A model generated the notes under the pieces. It did not search any database and had not been told where the DNA came from. It saw only the letters and a list, made by a program, of their open reading frames with translations. DNA of 41,001 nt from Chloroflexota bacterium (lineage in GTDB: Bacteria > Chloroflexota > Dehalococcoidia > JACPEP01). The translations under genes were made by a program, and so were the position numbers. The stretch is taken from assembly GCA_016183425.1 (NCBI GenBank), contig JACPEP010000021.1, positions 1-41,001 of the forward strand, written 5' to 3'. This document shows, piece after piece, positions 7,753-15,792 of the stretch (positions are counted from its first letter, which is position 1; every line of letters begins with the position of its first letter).

Positions 7753-8958
7753 TTGGGGAAGGCAGAAGAAAACATCAGGGGGTGTCTAAAAAGGGAGGGG
7801 CCCATTACCCTGGCCCGCTTCATGGAAATGGCCCTCTACGGGCCGGGGGGGTACTATACTTCCCGGGGCAGGGTGGGAGCCGGTGGGGATTACTATACCA
7901 GCCCCAGCGTCCATCCCGTCTTTGGTGCCCTCATGGCGCTTCAGTTGGAGGAGATGTGGCGTCTTTTAGGCCGACCCTCCCCCTTCGTCGTCATCGAAAT
8001 GGGAGCCGGCGACGGTTGTTTGGCCCGGGACATCGTCTCCTATGCTCAGGATATGACGCCCTTTTCTCTTCTTTACATAGCCACCGATCTGGCTCCGGGA
8101 ACGCCCAGCGACGAAGCCATCCACTGGCTGCGCAGCCGGGGGGCTCCCTTTCGTGATGTGGTGGGCTGTGTCTTGAGCAACGAGCTGGTGGACTCCTTCC
8201 CCGTTCACCAGGTGACTATGGCGGGGGGGAGGGTACGGGAGGTCTACGTAGACCTTTGTCAGGATAGCCTGGTGGAGGTGTTGGGTGAGGTTTCGTCGCC
8301 GGCCATCGGAGCCTACCTGGAGGCGGCGGGGATTATCTTAGAAGAGGGGCAGCGGGTGGAGGTTTGCCTGGAGGTGGAGCCCTGGCTGCGAGGGGTGGCC
8401 GAGGCCCTGGAACGGGGGTTCCTGCTCACCATAGACTACGGCTATCTGCAGCAGGACTTATCTTCTCCAGGTCTCCAGGGCGGAACCATCGTAGGCTATC
8501 GCCGCCATGACCCCACCACTCATATTCTGGAACGGGTAGGAGACCAGGATATAACCAGTCTCGTCAACTTCTCCTCCCTGGTGTTGCTGGGACATAAGTA
8601 CGGCCTGGAAGAGCAGGGCCTGGTCAGCCAGCGACGTTTTCTCACCAACCTGGGGCTTCATACCTTCCGGGATGCCCTGGCTCGGCAAAACCCGAAGGAT
8701 TACTATGCCAATGGCATGGCCATGCTGGACCTGATTCGGGAGGAGGGGCTGGGCAGCTTTATGGTTTTGATCCAGAGCAAGAACGTGGGGCCATGTTCTC
8801 TCTCAGGCCTGACTGCTGGTGGTCCCCAGAAAAAGAGGCTGGCCTCGTCTCCGGCGGGCTTTCTCAACGTACCCCTCCTGGGACCACAGCATACGCCGCT
8901 GCTGGCCGGGAAGTATCCTCATCTGCTTTGGCCCGCCCATGGCGGGGATGAGGAATGA
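7753..8958 (+). CDS. MidA-type class I SAM-dependent methyltransferase (PF02636 family)
   Basis: A 401-residue protein whose N-terminus (F-M-E-M-A-L-Y-G-P-G-G-Y-Y, then G-D-Y-Y-T-S-P) is the signature of the MidA/NDUFAF7 family. The SAM-binding glycine motif E-M-G-A-G-D-G-x-L lies at residues 82-90, L-S-N-E-L-V-D-S-F-P at about 144-153 and L-T-I-D-Y-G-Y at about 225-231. Mitochondrial members methylate an arginine of a complex I subunit; the bacterial target is unknown. The start is assigned to TTG 7753, and the ribosome-binding site is not convincing. A C-terminal extension with V-P-L-L-G-P-Q-H-T-P-L-L follows the usual family end. It sits 85 bases after the MFS gene and 10 bases before the converging tRNA-His. 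Confidence 0.85.
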   Translation: MGKAEENIRGCLKREGPITLARFMEMALYGPGGYYTSRGRVGAGGDYYTSPSVHPVFGALMALQLEEMWRLLGRPSPFVVIEMGAGDGCLARDIVSYAQDMTPFSLLYIATDLAPGTPSDEAIHWLRSRGAPFRDVVGCVLSNELVDSFPVHQVTMAGGRVREVYVDLCQDSLVEVLGEVSSPAIGAYLEAAGIILEEGQRVEVCLEVEPWLRGVAEALERGFLLTIDYGYLQQDLSSPGLQGGTIVGYRRHDPTTHILERVGDQDITSLVNFSSLVLLGHKYGLEEQGLVSQRRFLTNLGLHTFRDALARQNPKDYYANGMAMLDLIREEGLGSFMVLIQSKNVGPCSLSGLTAGGPQKKRLASSPAGFLNVPLLGPQHTPLLAGKYPHLLWPAHGGDEE

Positions 8959-8968
8959 CCGTTGAAGG

Positions 8969-9046
8969 TGGGGTGGACGGAGGGATTTGAACCCTCGATC
9001 TCCAGGGCCACAACCTGGCGCCTTAAACCACTAGGCTACGCCCACC
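8969..9046 (-). tRNA. tRNA-His (GTG), CCA encoded
   Basis: On the minus strand the sequence folds into a full cloverleaf. The acceptor arms GTGGGCG and CGTCCAC pair, with one G-T. The D-arm contains AGTGGTTTAAGGC. The anticodon stem CCAGG/CCTGG carries loop TTGTGGC with anticodon GTG. The T-arm is GAGGG-TTCAAAT-CCCTC. An extra G precedes the acceptor stem and C73 faces it, the identity elements of tRNA-His, and CCA is encoded at 8969-8971. Confidence 0.95.
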
Positions 9047-9087
9047 GCGGATGGCCTAACGCCCCTTTGGAAAGGAGCGCCTAGTAC

Positions 9088-9117
9088 AGTCTATCACAGG
9101 GGAGAAGGGGCAAACAA
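9088..9117 (-). promoter_or_regulatory. Possible promoter of tRNA-His
   Basis: On the minus strand TTGTTT (9112-9117) and TAGACT (9088-9093) are 18 bases apart and lie about 40 bases upstream of the tRNA 5' end. A small hairpin (GCGCTCCTTT with AAAGGGGCG) separates promoter and tRNA. Confidence 0.35.
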
Positions 9118-9171
9118 GGCTCATTAAGAGAGTTCCCCGACTCTCTGGCAAATGGGCCAGATGGTTCCCCT

Positions 9172-9420
9172 TTAAGACCAGGAGGTAGGAGCCGAGCTCC
9201 CCATGTTGCTGGATAGCAGGCCAAAGTCCGTGATGTTGACGATGTTGTCGGCGTTGAGGTCCGCTCTGGGGTTGTAGCTGGCGCCCCCGCAGTCTTCAAG
9301 TAGGAGCTGATCAGTATACCAGTCGGCTATGTTTACTTGTTCACTGTCACTATGAAGTGTCTGAGGCGGCATCGTGCGAGCCACTGAGTCAAGACCAACG
9401 CGGGCAAAGAGGCGTATTGG
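9172..9420 (-). pseudogene. Remnant of a dockerin-type C-terminus
   Basis: The minus-strand frame reads V-A-R-T-M-P-P-Q-T, then N-I-A-D-W-Y-T-D, and ends with a calcium-loop motif D-L-N-A-D-N-I-V-N-I-T-D-F followed by L-L-S-S-N-M-G. D, N, D, N and D occupy positions 1, 3, 5, 9 and 12 of the loop, as in type I dockerins of large secreted Chloroflexota proteins. The open frame lacks any secretory N-terminus and begins inside the last codons of the PD40 gene in another frame. The rest of the parent gene is absent. It is probably the tail of a deleted exported protein; a frameshifted extension of the PD40 gene is the alternative. Confidence 0.5.
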
Positions 9421-9422
9421 GG

Positions 9423-11444
9423 CTACTTTGGCTCCCAGGAAGGGGCGAATCCGTGAGTGAGGCGCGATACTTCGCCCGAGCCATCGCTCCTCACAGCGAA
9501 GATGGAATAGTCGGGAAACCTACCCCCATTGAAGGCCACCCACTTCCCATCTGGCGAAAAGGTGACATTGGGCCCGACGCTGCCAATAATATTTTTAGGC
9601 AACAGCTCGGAGATCGTGTCCTTTGGCTTAGCTTTTGCTGACACTGTCCGTGGATCGTCTTCTGGCAACTGGACAGGCTCTTCTCCTCTTTGATAGAGCC
9701 AGTAGGTGGGAGCCATCGGGGGAGGCTCGTGCTCGCGCGGACGATGGAAGAATTCCCTTAGCGCTTCGTAGTCAAGAATCTCGCTCCTATAGTATACCAG
9801 GCTGCTGTCCTCTAGCCATCGCAATGGTCCGTAGATGTATTCATTGCTTCCCTCGAGAAACAGCGTCTCCTGGGCAACGTCGTCGTAGATAGTCACCACC
9901 ACCAGGCTGCTGCCGCCGCCACCCTCCACGCCCAGCCTGATATCTTTGTTTCTTGCCAGAGCCAATTGGGTTTGGTCAGGGGACCACATGACTTCACCAC
10001 GGTAGCTGAATATTCCCAACCTTCTATCGCGCTCAACATCCACCAGTGTTAGACCCCGGCTGGCCGCGGCAGTGCCCACGTCAGCGACGATGTATTTGCC
10101 GTTGGGAGACCATGTGGGGCGTGTCACCGCCTCCACGGCCTTCAGCCGCCTGCTCGTTTCGGTGGTCGTATCGTAGAGGAAGAGTTGAGGAAAGGAAGTC
10201 TCTGTAACCCCTAAAGCGTGGTCAGCGTAGGCAAAGATCCTCCCCTCAGGAGACCACACCGGTCCCTCGAATTGCAGATTCTTCTTACTCCGTCGCTCGA
10301 CAACCTTTGTCTCGCGCCCGGTGCTGGTATCAAGCAGGAAGATGTCGCCTCCGCGAGTAAAGGCAATTCTTCCCGCGCTGATCTGTTCTATGCCTTTGAG
10401 GGGTAAGGCGGTGTAATCGCCCCTTTCACTCCCCTTTAACTGCCACTGTCCGTTATCCCTGACCCAGAAACCCGTCTCTGAGTAGTAGCCCACCTCCTCG
10501 CCCATGTATCCTTGATATATGATGACTACCACTTCAAACTCGCAGGGAGACCTGCGCCTCGCTTCCGCTGGCATGTATGACTTTAGATAGACCTCACCTG
10601 AGGTAGCCTTCGCCTTATCCTTTTCTAGTCGCTTTCGCATGTATTGCACTACCGCCTCCTTAAGCGCATCCAGTCCTTCATCGATATCGCGCGATGCCGG
10701 GGTGCGGGTGGGCGTGGGGCTGGGGGTGAAGGTGGGGGTGGGCGTGGGCGGTATAGGAATGAAGGTGAAGGTCTCCATCATTCTCTTGTAGATGGGGTAG
10801 TCCTCCTGCAGGTGGGGAAAGTTGCGATGGCCACCGCCAGGGTCGTAGACGGTATGGATCACAAATATTTGGTCGTCGCGGGCCACATATATGCGCTCAT
10901 CTGTCCGATCCATGCCCCAGACGAGCAATCGAGAGGCCGGCTCGCCGGCGGAGTCAACCAGGGTCCGCGCCTTGACATTGCTGACGAACTCAGGAACGGC
11001 GACCATCTTGTCCACCCACTGAGGACCGGTGAGCCGCATGGGATTGGCGTCGCGCCGGATAACAATGCCTGGGCTATCAGAACGTAAATTAATGAACACC
11101 ATGTCAGGCGTGTTGTAAAACACCTGAGCCCCGGGAGGATACATGATGGAGTAGCCATAGGTGCTGTTGACGTAGGTCTTCCAGCCCTCCGTGGCGATGG
11201 GCGTCGTGGGCGCTGGGATTACAAAGGGTATGGGGGTCGGCGTTGCCATAGGCGGCGCGGGGGTGGGCCGGGACATTACGGCAACGGTAGAAGTAGCAGT
11301 GGGCGTTGGCGCACCCCAGGGGGCGCTCAGCCCCAGACCGGGGCCCACTAATGCCCCCATCCCCACCACCAGCAGCGCCAGGGCGGCGCCCATGGCGGCT
11401 CCCCATCTCCAGTCCACGGGGCGGCCTATACTTGGCATACCCAT
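9423..11444 (-). CDS. Membrane-anchored or secreted PD40/TolB-like beta-propeller protein
   Basis: A 673-residue protein. Residues 14-40 form one hydrophobic helix (signal or anchor), followed by a Pro/Thr/Ala-rich linker, a small domain with W-K-T-Y-V-N-S-T-Y-G-Y-S-I-M-Y-P-P, and a second T-P-T-P-T linker near residue 235. The second half has repeated PD40 motifs: P-V-W-S-P-E-G-R, P-T-W-S-P-N-G-K-Y-I, V-M-W-S-P-D-Q-T and T-F-S-P-D-G-K-W-V-A-F. These build a TolB-like propeller outside the membrane. ATG 11444 follows GGGAAGTGAGCC. The small gene at 11549 lies upstream on the same strand, 104 bases away. No catalytic motif was found; a binding or sensing role is possible. Confidence 0.82.
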   Translation of the reverse strand: MGMPSIGRPVDWRWGAAMGAALALLVVGMGALVGPGLGLSAPWGAPTPTATSTVAVMSRPTPAPPMATPTPIPFVIPAPTTPIATEGWKTYVNSTYGYSIMYPPGAQVFYNTPDMVFINLRSDSPGIVIRRDANPMRLTGPQWVDKMVAVPEFVSNVKARTLVDSAGEPASRLLVWGMDRTDERIYVARDDQIFVIHTVYDPGGGHRNFPHLQEDYPIYKRMMETFTFIPIPPTPTPTFTPSPTPTRTPASRDIDEGLDALKEAVVQYMRKRLEKDKAKATSGEVYLKSYMPAEARRRSPCEFEVVVIIYQGYMGEEVGYYSETGFWVRDNGQWQLKGSERGDYTALPLKGIEQISAGRIAFTRGGDIFLLDTSTGRETKVVERRSKKNLQFEGPVWSPEGRIFAYADHALGVTETSFPQLFLYDTTTETSRRLKAVEAVTRPTWSPNGKYIVADVGTAAASRGLTLVDVERDRRLGIFSYRGEVMWSPDQTQLALARNKDIRLGVEGGGGSSLVVVTIYDDVAQETLFLEGSNEYIYGPLRWLEDSSLVYYRSEILDYEALREFFHRPREHEPPPMAPTYWLYQRGEEPVQLPEDDPRTVSAKAKPKDTISELLPKNIIGSVGPNVTFSPDGKWVAFNGGRFPDYSIFAVRSDGSGEVSRLTHGFAPSWEPK

Positions 11445-11548
11445 GGCTCACTTCCCTCTCGCTCAACCTGGGGCTAGTCCTTGTGTTAGTTTACTCCCTT
11501 TTTTGCAAAAGTCGGTATTTTCTGTGCTTGTCCTTCGACTCTCTCCCT

Positions 11549-11857
11549 TCAATCGTAGCGGCGGGCAAAAACGTCGTACCAGTTTCCGTCCCGCTCTACG
11601 GCGTGAAGCTCCACCTTCACTGTTTCACAGAAGCGGTCCAGGCGTTCCTTGGGGAGGAAACTGCGCAGCCTTTCCACCAGGGTGCGCCGCAGCTCCCGCT
11701 CCACCGTGGCGGAAGACCGCACCCCCTTTATCTTCACGGTCACCGGTGTCTCTCGCCTTCGAAAGGCGTGCATGATGTAGTCCAGGGCATCGGGCATTTC
11801 CAGAGCTTCAGCGGGGGCCACTGCCAGGCTTACCTCCTTTCCGATAAGAAAGACCAA
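11549..11857 (-). CDS. Hypothetical protein, 102 residues
   Basis: An open minus-strand frame whose product begins M-V-F-L-I-G-K-E-V-S-L-A-V-A and continues with an amphipathic, Arg/Glu-rich body (A-F-R-R-R-E-T-P-V-T-V-K-I-K-G-V-R and L-R-R-T-L-V-E-R-L-R-S-F-L-P). Strand-rich character and the spacing of the divergent gene beyond it support a real gene; the overlapping plus-strand frame is explained by the later start of the PP2C-like gene at 11957. I do not recognise the family. It is co-directional with the PD40 gene downstream. Confidence 0.55.
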   Translation of the reverse strand: MVFLIGKEVSLAVAPAEALEMPDALDYIMHAFRRRETPVTVKIKGVRSSATVERELRRTLVERLRSFLPKERLDRFCETVKVELHAVERDGNWYDVFARRYD

Positions 11858-11920
11858 TCCGTTTATTTTCTGATTTTACTTCAAGTGATGGTTATTCTCA
11901 ACAGGGGATGCCAGGGGAAC

Positions 11921-11949
11921 TTGCTGAAGGCCGCCTTCTTTGCTATAGT
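11921..11949 (+). promoter_or_regulatory. Strong-looking promoter placing transcription start at the GTG codon
   Basis: TTGCTG at 11921-11926 and TATAGT at 11944-11949 are exactly 17 bases apart. The GTG codon of the PP2C-like gene begins seven bases after the -10 box, where transcription would normally start, so the mRNA would be leaderless. No ribosome-binding site precedes this GTG or the alternative in-frame ATG at 11888, which agrees with a leaderless reading. Confidence 0.6.
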
Positions 11950-11956
11950 TCTTGCC

Positions 11957-13768
11957 GTGACCGAGCGCCGGCAGGCCTCCGCCCATGCCTCTCAGTTCTC
12001 CCTTCACCGCGGCGTTCCCCAGCGTAAGGGGCCGTACACGGCTACCTTCTCTCTGTCGTCTTCCCGAGACGACCTTCTGGTGCATGTGGTGACGGAGCCA
12101 TCTCTTCCCGACCCCGAAGGCTGTGAAAGAGGCTTGGCTGCCTTCGGTTCGGCCCTGACCCGCTCCGGCCCTTCCGTGACGGCCCGTCTCAAGGACGGCG
12201 TGGCTGCCCTCCATGGCCAGTTTCAAAGGGAAAACCGGGGCCGCGCCGCCGACCAAAGGGTTGGTGCGTCAGTTCTGTGTGTGGCGCTACGGGGACAGGA
12301 GGTCTACCTGGCCCAGGGAGGAGGGATGATGGGCTACCTCTTCCATAAGGACGAGTGGCGTGTCTTGGGGGAGGAGTCGGCCTTTCTGGGCTTGACGGAA
12401 CCTCCCCCCCTTCGCTTCTATCGCCACCGCCTGGAAGAGGGAGATATTCTCCTTTTGTCCTTCAGCTTGTTGGGGCGGCGTGTCCCTCTAGACCACATGA
12501 CGGATGTGTTGGGTGGCGAGCCTCAAGAAGTGGTGGAGCGGCTCTACCGCCTTGGCCACGAGGAGGGAGAGTTCGCCGCCCTGGTTGTATGGTGGGGCCC
12601 GGCCACTAAAGACACGGTGCCCACGGAGGTGGTGGTTGTTCCGTCTCCTCTCAGTAAAGCGACTCTATCCCTGCGTTTCTTTCTTCTCGCCGTGGCCGTC
12701 CTTTTGGCGGCTACCCTGGTGTGGTCTCTGGCCCAACTGGTTCCGGGCTACGTAGTTGCTGAGCGGGAGGCCCGCTTTCAGTCCCTTTTGGGACAGGCCC
12801 GAGGGCTCAAAGCCCAGGCTCTGGCCGCCTCCGATGACAAGGTTGGTCAGGCCAAGCTCCAGGAGGCCAGCGACCTTTTGCAGCAAGCCCTGACTCTAAA
12901 GCAGCGAGACCCGGCCGCCGTCAACCTGGCCGGTGATTTGGAGAAGGAGTTGCAGAGGATACGACGGGTGGTTCCCCTCGCCTCTCCCCGTAAGATCGTG
13001 GAGTTGCCCGTGGGGGCTCAGATAACCCAGATAGCCAACTATGGCGGCCAGATCTACCTTCTAGACCGGGGACGGCTGTATCAAGCCCCTTCAGGGGGTG
13101 GAACCCCGGCGGAGGCTTCCCTTTCTTCGGGCCAGAGCATCGGCCAGGTGATGCTTATGCCCGCCGGGGGTCTCCAAAAAGAGGGTCGCCTCCTGGTATG
13201 GGATCAGGAGCGAGGGTTGTGGACGTATGACAAGGGCCGAGGATTCCAGCCCTTGGTCATTCGGGGGGCTGAGGAATGGGCCAGTTTTGGGGCCGCCGTC
13301 GGTTACCGGGGCAATCTGTACGTCCTGGACGCCAAGGGCCGCCGGGTGTGGCGCTATATCCCCACCGACGTTAGCTATGACAGCGAGCGCCAGGGGCTGG
13401 TGGCGGCCCCGGAATCCGCCCTGGATATGGCTGTGGATGGAAATGTCTACCTTCTGACGGGAGACGGGCAGGTGATCAAGTTCAGCGGAGAGGTGAGGCA
13501 GGATTTTCCTCAGCGCGGGCTGGACAAGCCCCTCTCTTATCCCACCCGCCTCTTCGCTTCCGCCGATACCAAGTACCTCTACGTTTTGGATGGAGGCAAC
13601 CGACGGGTGGTGGTTTTCACCAAAGAGGGGGAATTTCGGGCTCAGTTTCCCCTCTCCCTCCTCCCCGCCGCCCTTTTGGTGGACGAGAAAGGGGGCACCC
13701 TTTACTTTGCCATAGCCAATGCCCTATATGTTGCACCGCTGCCCCGAGAGGCGCTGGCGGGAGGCTAA
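11957..13768 (+). CDS. PP2C-like domain, transmembrane segment and extracellular propeller protein
   Basis: About 603 residues from GTG 11957. Residues 1-220 have the strand order of a PPM/PP2C phosphatase-type domain ([12 protein letters not shown], then [13 protein letters not shown]), but the usual D-G and G-x-x-D-N metal motifs are not evident, so it may be catalytically dead. One membrane helix at about 238-262 ([10 protein letters not shown]) follows. A Q/L/A-rich coiled coil and a C-terminal propeller with repeats such as [16 protein letters not shown] and [12 protein letters not shown] come next. It looks like a sensor linking an outside propeller to a cytoplasmic pseudo-phosphatase. 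It ends two bases before tsaD. ATG 11888 is an alternative start. Confidence 0.75.
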   Translation: MTERRQASAHASQFSLHRGVPQRKGPYTATFSLSSSRDDLLVHVVTEPSLPDPEGCERGLAAFGSALTRSGPSVTARLKDGVAALHGQFQRENRGRAADQRVGASVLCVALRGQEVYLAQGGGMMGYLFHKDEWRVLGEESAFLGLTEPPPLRFYRHRLEEGDILLLSFSLLGRRVPLDHMTDVLGGEPQEVVERLYRLGHEEGEFAALVVWWGPATKDTVPTEVVVVPSPLSKATLSLRFFLLAVAVLLAATLVWSLAQLVPGYVVAEREARFQSLLGQARGLKAQALAASDDKVGQAKLQEASDLLQQALTLKQRDPAAVNLAGDLEKELQRIRRVVPLASPRKIVELPVGAQITQIANYGGQIYLLDRGRLYQAPSGGGTPAEASLSSGQSIGQVMLMPAGGLQKEGRLLVWDQERGLWTYDKGRGFQPLVIRGAEEWASFGAAVGYRGNLYVLDAKGRRVWRYIPTDVSYDSERQGLVAAPESALDMAVDGNVYLLTGDGQVIKFSGEVRQDFPQRGLDKPLSYPTRLFASADTKYLYVLDGGNRRVVVFTKEGEFRAQFPLSLLPAALLVDEKGGTLYFAIANALYVAPLPREALAGG

Positions 13769-13770
13769 AG

Positions 13771-14775
13771 GTGAGGCTTCTGGGCATTGAGACCTCCTGT
13801 GACGAGACGGCAGCGGCGGTGGTGGCCGACGGTGCCCAGATTCTCTCCAACGTGGTGGCCTCCCAGATTCCCCTCCACGCCGTTTATGGTGGAGTGGTGC
13901 CCGAGGTGGCCTCTCGACAGCACCTTCTGGCCATCCTGCCCGTGGTGAAGAGGGCGCTGGCGGAGGCCGGCGTCTCCCGGGCGGACCTGGCCGGAGTGGC
14001 CGTTACGGTGGGGCCGGGGTTGGCCGGTTCCCTCCTGGTGGGCGTCAACCTGGCCAAGGCCCTGGCCTGGGCTTGGAGTCTTCCCCTTCTGGCTATCAAC
14101 CATTTGGAGGCCCACCTCTACGCCGGTTGGCTGACGGCGGAGGTGCCTCCTGATTCGGCCTCGCCCCCACCCCTCTTCCCCGTCCTTTGCCTCATCGTCT
14201 CCGGGGGCCACAGCCTACTGCTGGTTATGGAGGAGCATCGGCGCTACCGCTTTCTGGGGCGGAGTCGAGACGATGCGGCGGGCGAGGCCTTTGATAAGGT
14301 GGCCCGCCTCCTGGGCCTGGGCTACCCCGGTGGCCCTGCCATTCAAGAAGCGGCGCTGAAGGGAGAGGCGACGGCGGTCCCCCTTCCCCGCCCCTGGCTG
14401 AGGGGCAGCCCGGATTTCAGCTTCAGCGGCCTGAAAACGGCTGTCCTCCATCTCACCCTCCAGGAGCCGCCTTATCGACGGGAGGATGTGGCGGCTTCCT
14501 TCCAGGAGGCGGTGGTGGACGTTCTGGTGGCCAAGACCCTGGGCGCCGCTGCCCAAGAGGGGGCCCGAAGCATACTGCTGGCAGGAGGAGTGGCCGCTAA
14601 CCAGCTCCTGCGCCAACGAATTATACGGGACTCGCCCCTCCCCGTTCACTTCCCCACCTCTCGCCTCTGTACCGACAACGCCGCTATGGTAGCCGCCGCC
14701 GGCTACTATCACCTCATCCAGGGCGACCTTGCCCCTTGGGATGCCGACGTCATGCCTAATCTACCTCTCCCGTAG
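13771..14775 (+). CDS. tsaD: tRNA N6-adenosine threonylcarbamoyltransferase TsaD
   Basis: A 334-residue protein of the Kae1/Gcp/TsaD family, which transfers the threonylcarbamoyl group to A37 of ANN-decoding tRNAs together with TsaB and TsaE. The N-terminus [11 protein letters not shown] is the family signature. The metal-binding H-L-E-A-H lies at 111-115, and the nucleotide-binding segments V-S-G-G-H-S (about 145), G-E-A-F-D-K-V and G-G-V-A-A-N follow. GTG at 13771 lies two bases after the stop of the PP2C-like gene, with GGAGG nine bases upstream inside that gene, so the two are translationally linked. Full length for the family. Confidence 0.97.
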   Translation: MRLLGIETSCDETAAAVVADGAQILSNVVASQIPLHAVYGGVVPEVASRQHLLAILPVVKRALAEAGVSRADLAGVAVTVGPGLAGSLLVGVNLAKALAWAWSLPLLAINHLEAHLYAGWLTAEVPPDSASPPPLFPVLCLIVSGGHSLLLVMEEHRRYRFLGRSRDDAAGEAFDKVARLLGLGYPGGPAIQEAALKGEATAVPLPRPWLRGSPDFSFSGLKTAVLHLTLQEPPYRREDVAASFQEAVVDVLVAKTLGAAAQEGARSILLAGGVAANQLLRQRIIRDSPLPVHFPTSRLCTDNAAMVAAAGYYHLIQGDLAPWDADVMPNLPLP

Positions 14776-14796
14776 CGTATTGAAAGGAGAAGCCAT

Positions 14797-15792
14797 ATGT
14801 CCGGTCTTTTGGACCCCATCACCGTCAAAGGGATCACCCTTAAGAACCGCATTGTCATGCCTCCCATGGCCAATAATATGGCCACCCCGGAGGGGGAGGT
14901 TACCGAAAAGCATCTGAGGCACTACGAGGCCCGGGCTCGGGCCGGGGTGGGCTTCATCATGGTGGAGGCCAGCTATATCGTAAAAGAGGGTCGCGGCTCC
15001 GATGCCCACCTGGGCATATACGATGATAAGCTCATCTTCGGCCTTAGGAACTTGGTGGACGTCGTCCATCAGTGGGGGGTGCCCGTGGGCATCCAGCTCA
15101 ATCACTTCGGCTCCAAAGCCCCGCAGCGAATCACCGGCTGTCAAGCCGTGGGACCCTCCTATGTGGTGGCCCCGGGCAGTCAGGAGCAACCTCGCCCTAT
15201 GACGGAGGCCGAGATCCAGGCGGCGGTGGCTGCTTTCGGTACGGCGGCCCGGCGGGCCGTGGCCGCCGGCTTCGATGCCGTGGAGGTTCACGGTGGCCAC
15301 GGCTATTTGGTGTGTTCCTTTCTTTCCCCCTACACCAACCGGCGCCCCGACCTTTACGGAGGCGACCGGGAGGGCCGCCTCCGCTTCCCCTTGGCGGTGG
15401 TGGCCGAAGTGCGGCGGGTGGTAGGGCCTTCCTTCCCCCTTTTCTACCGCCTGGGCGTCATAGACATGGTGGCCGGTGGCCTCACGGTGGAGGAGAGCCG
15501 GCACGTCGCCCCCCGTCTGGTGGCCGCCGGAGTGGACGTGGTGGACGTTACCGGAGGGCTGGAGGGGTCGGGAAGGGATTTCTTCAAAGAGCAGGGGTTC
15601 TACGTCCCCGCCGCCCACCAGATAAAGCAGGTGGTCTCCGTGCCCGTGGTGGGGGTGGGCAACATCCGGGAGCCGGAGTTCGCCGACCGGGTGATCCGAG
15701 AGGGAAAGGTGGACCTGGTGGCAGTGGGAAGGGCCCAGCTGGCAGATCCGGAGTGGGCGCGCCAGGCGGCCCGCATCCTGGGCGCCTCATAG
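14797..15792 (+). CDS. NADH:flavin oxidoreductase, old yellow enzyme family
   Basis: A 331-residue FMN-dependent TIM-barrel oxidoreductase. Recognisable elements are L-K-N-R-I-V-M-P-P-M at the N-terminus, the Q-L-N-H-F-G strand, D-A-V-E-V-H-G-G-H-G-Y-L with the following S-P-Y-T-N-R-R-x-D-x-Y-G-G, and the FMN-phosphate segment V-G-V-G-N-I-R near 285. The N-terminal and active-site region resembles the YqjM/2,4-dienoyl-CoA-reductase branch; no iron-sulfur or second FAD domain is present. ATG 14797 follows GAAAGGAGAAGCCAT, 21 bases after tsaD. The substrate is probably an activated alkene or enone; the exact one is unknown. The 3' end overlaps the converging DUF2851 gene by six bases. Confidence 0.92.
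   Translation: MSGLLDPITVKGITLKNRIVMPPMANNMATPEGEVTEKHLRHYEARARAGVGFIMVEASYIVKEGRGSDAHLGIYDDKLIFGLRNLVDVVHQWGVPVGIQLNHFGSKAPQRITGCQAVGPSYVVAPGSQEQPRPMTEAEIQAAVAAFGTAARRAVAAGFDAVEVHGGHGYLVCSFLSPYTNRRPDLYGGDREGRLRFPLAVVAEVRRVVGPSFPLFYRLGVIDMVAGGLTVEESRHVAPRLVAAGVDVVDVTGGLEGSGRDFFKEQGFYVPAAHQIKQVVSVPVVGVGNIREPEFADRVIREGKVDLVAVGRAQLADPEWARQAARILGAS

Noticed and set aside
11306-11956. N-terminal extension of the PP2C-like frame of about 217 codons
   Set aside because: It runs through the minus-strand 102-residue gene and the promoter at 11921-11949, and the extra residues have no recognisable domain.
14761-15618. Open minus-strand frame of 285 codons opposite the flavin oxidoreductase gene
   Set aside because: His/Gly-rich mirror of a conserved gene with no start signal.
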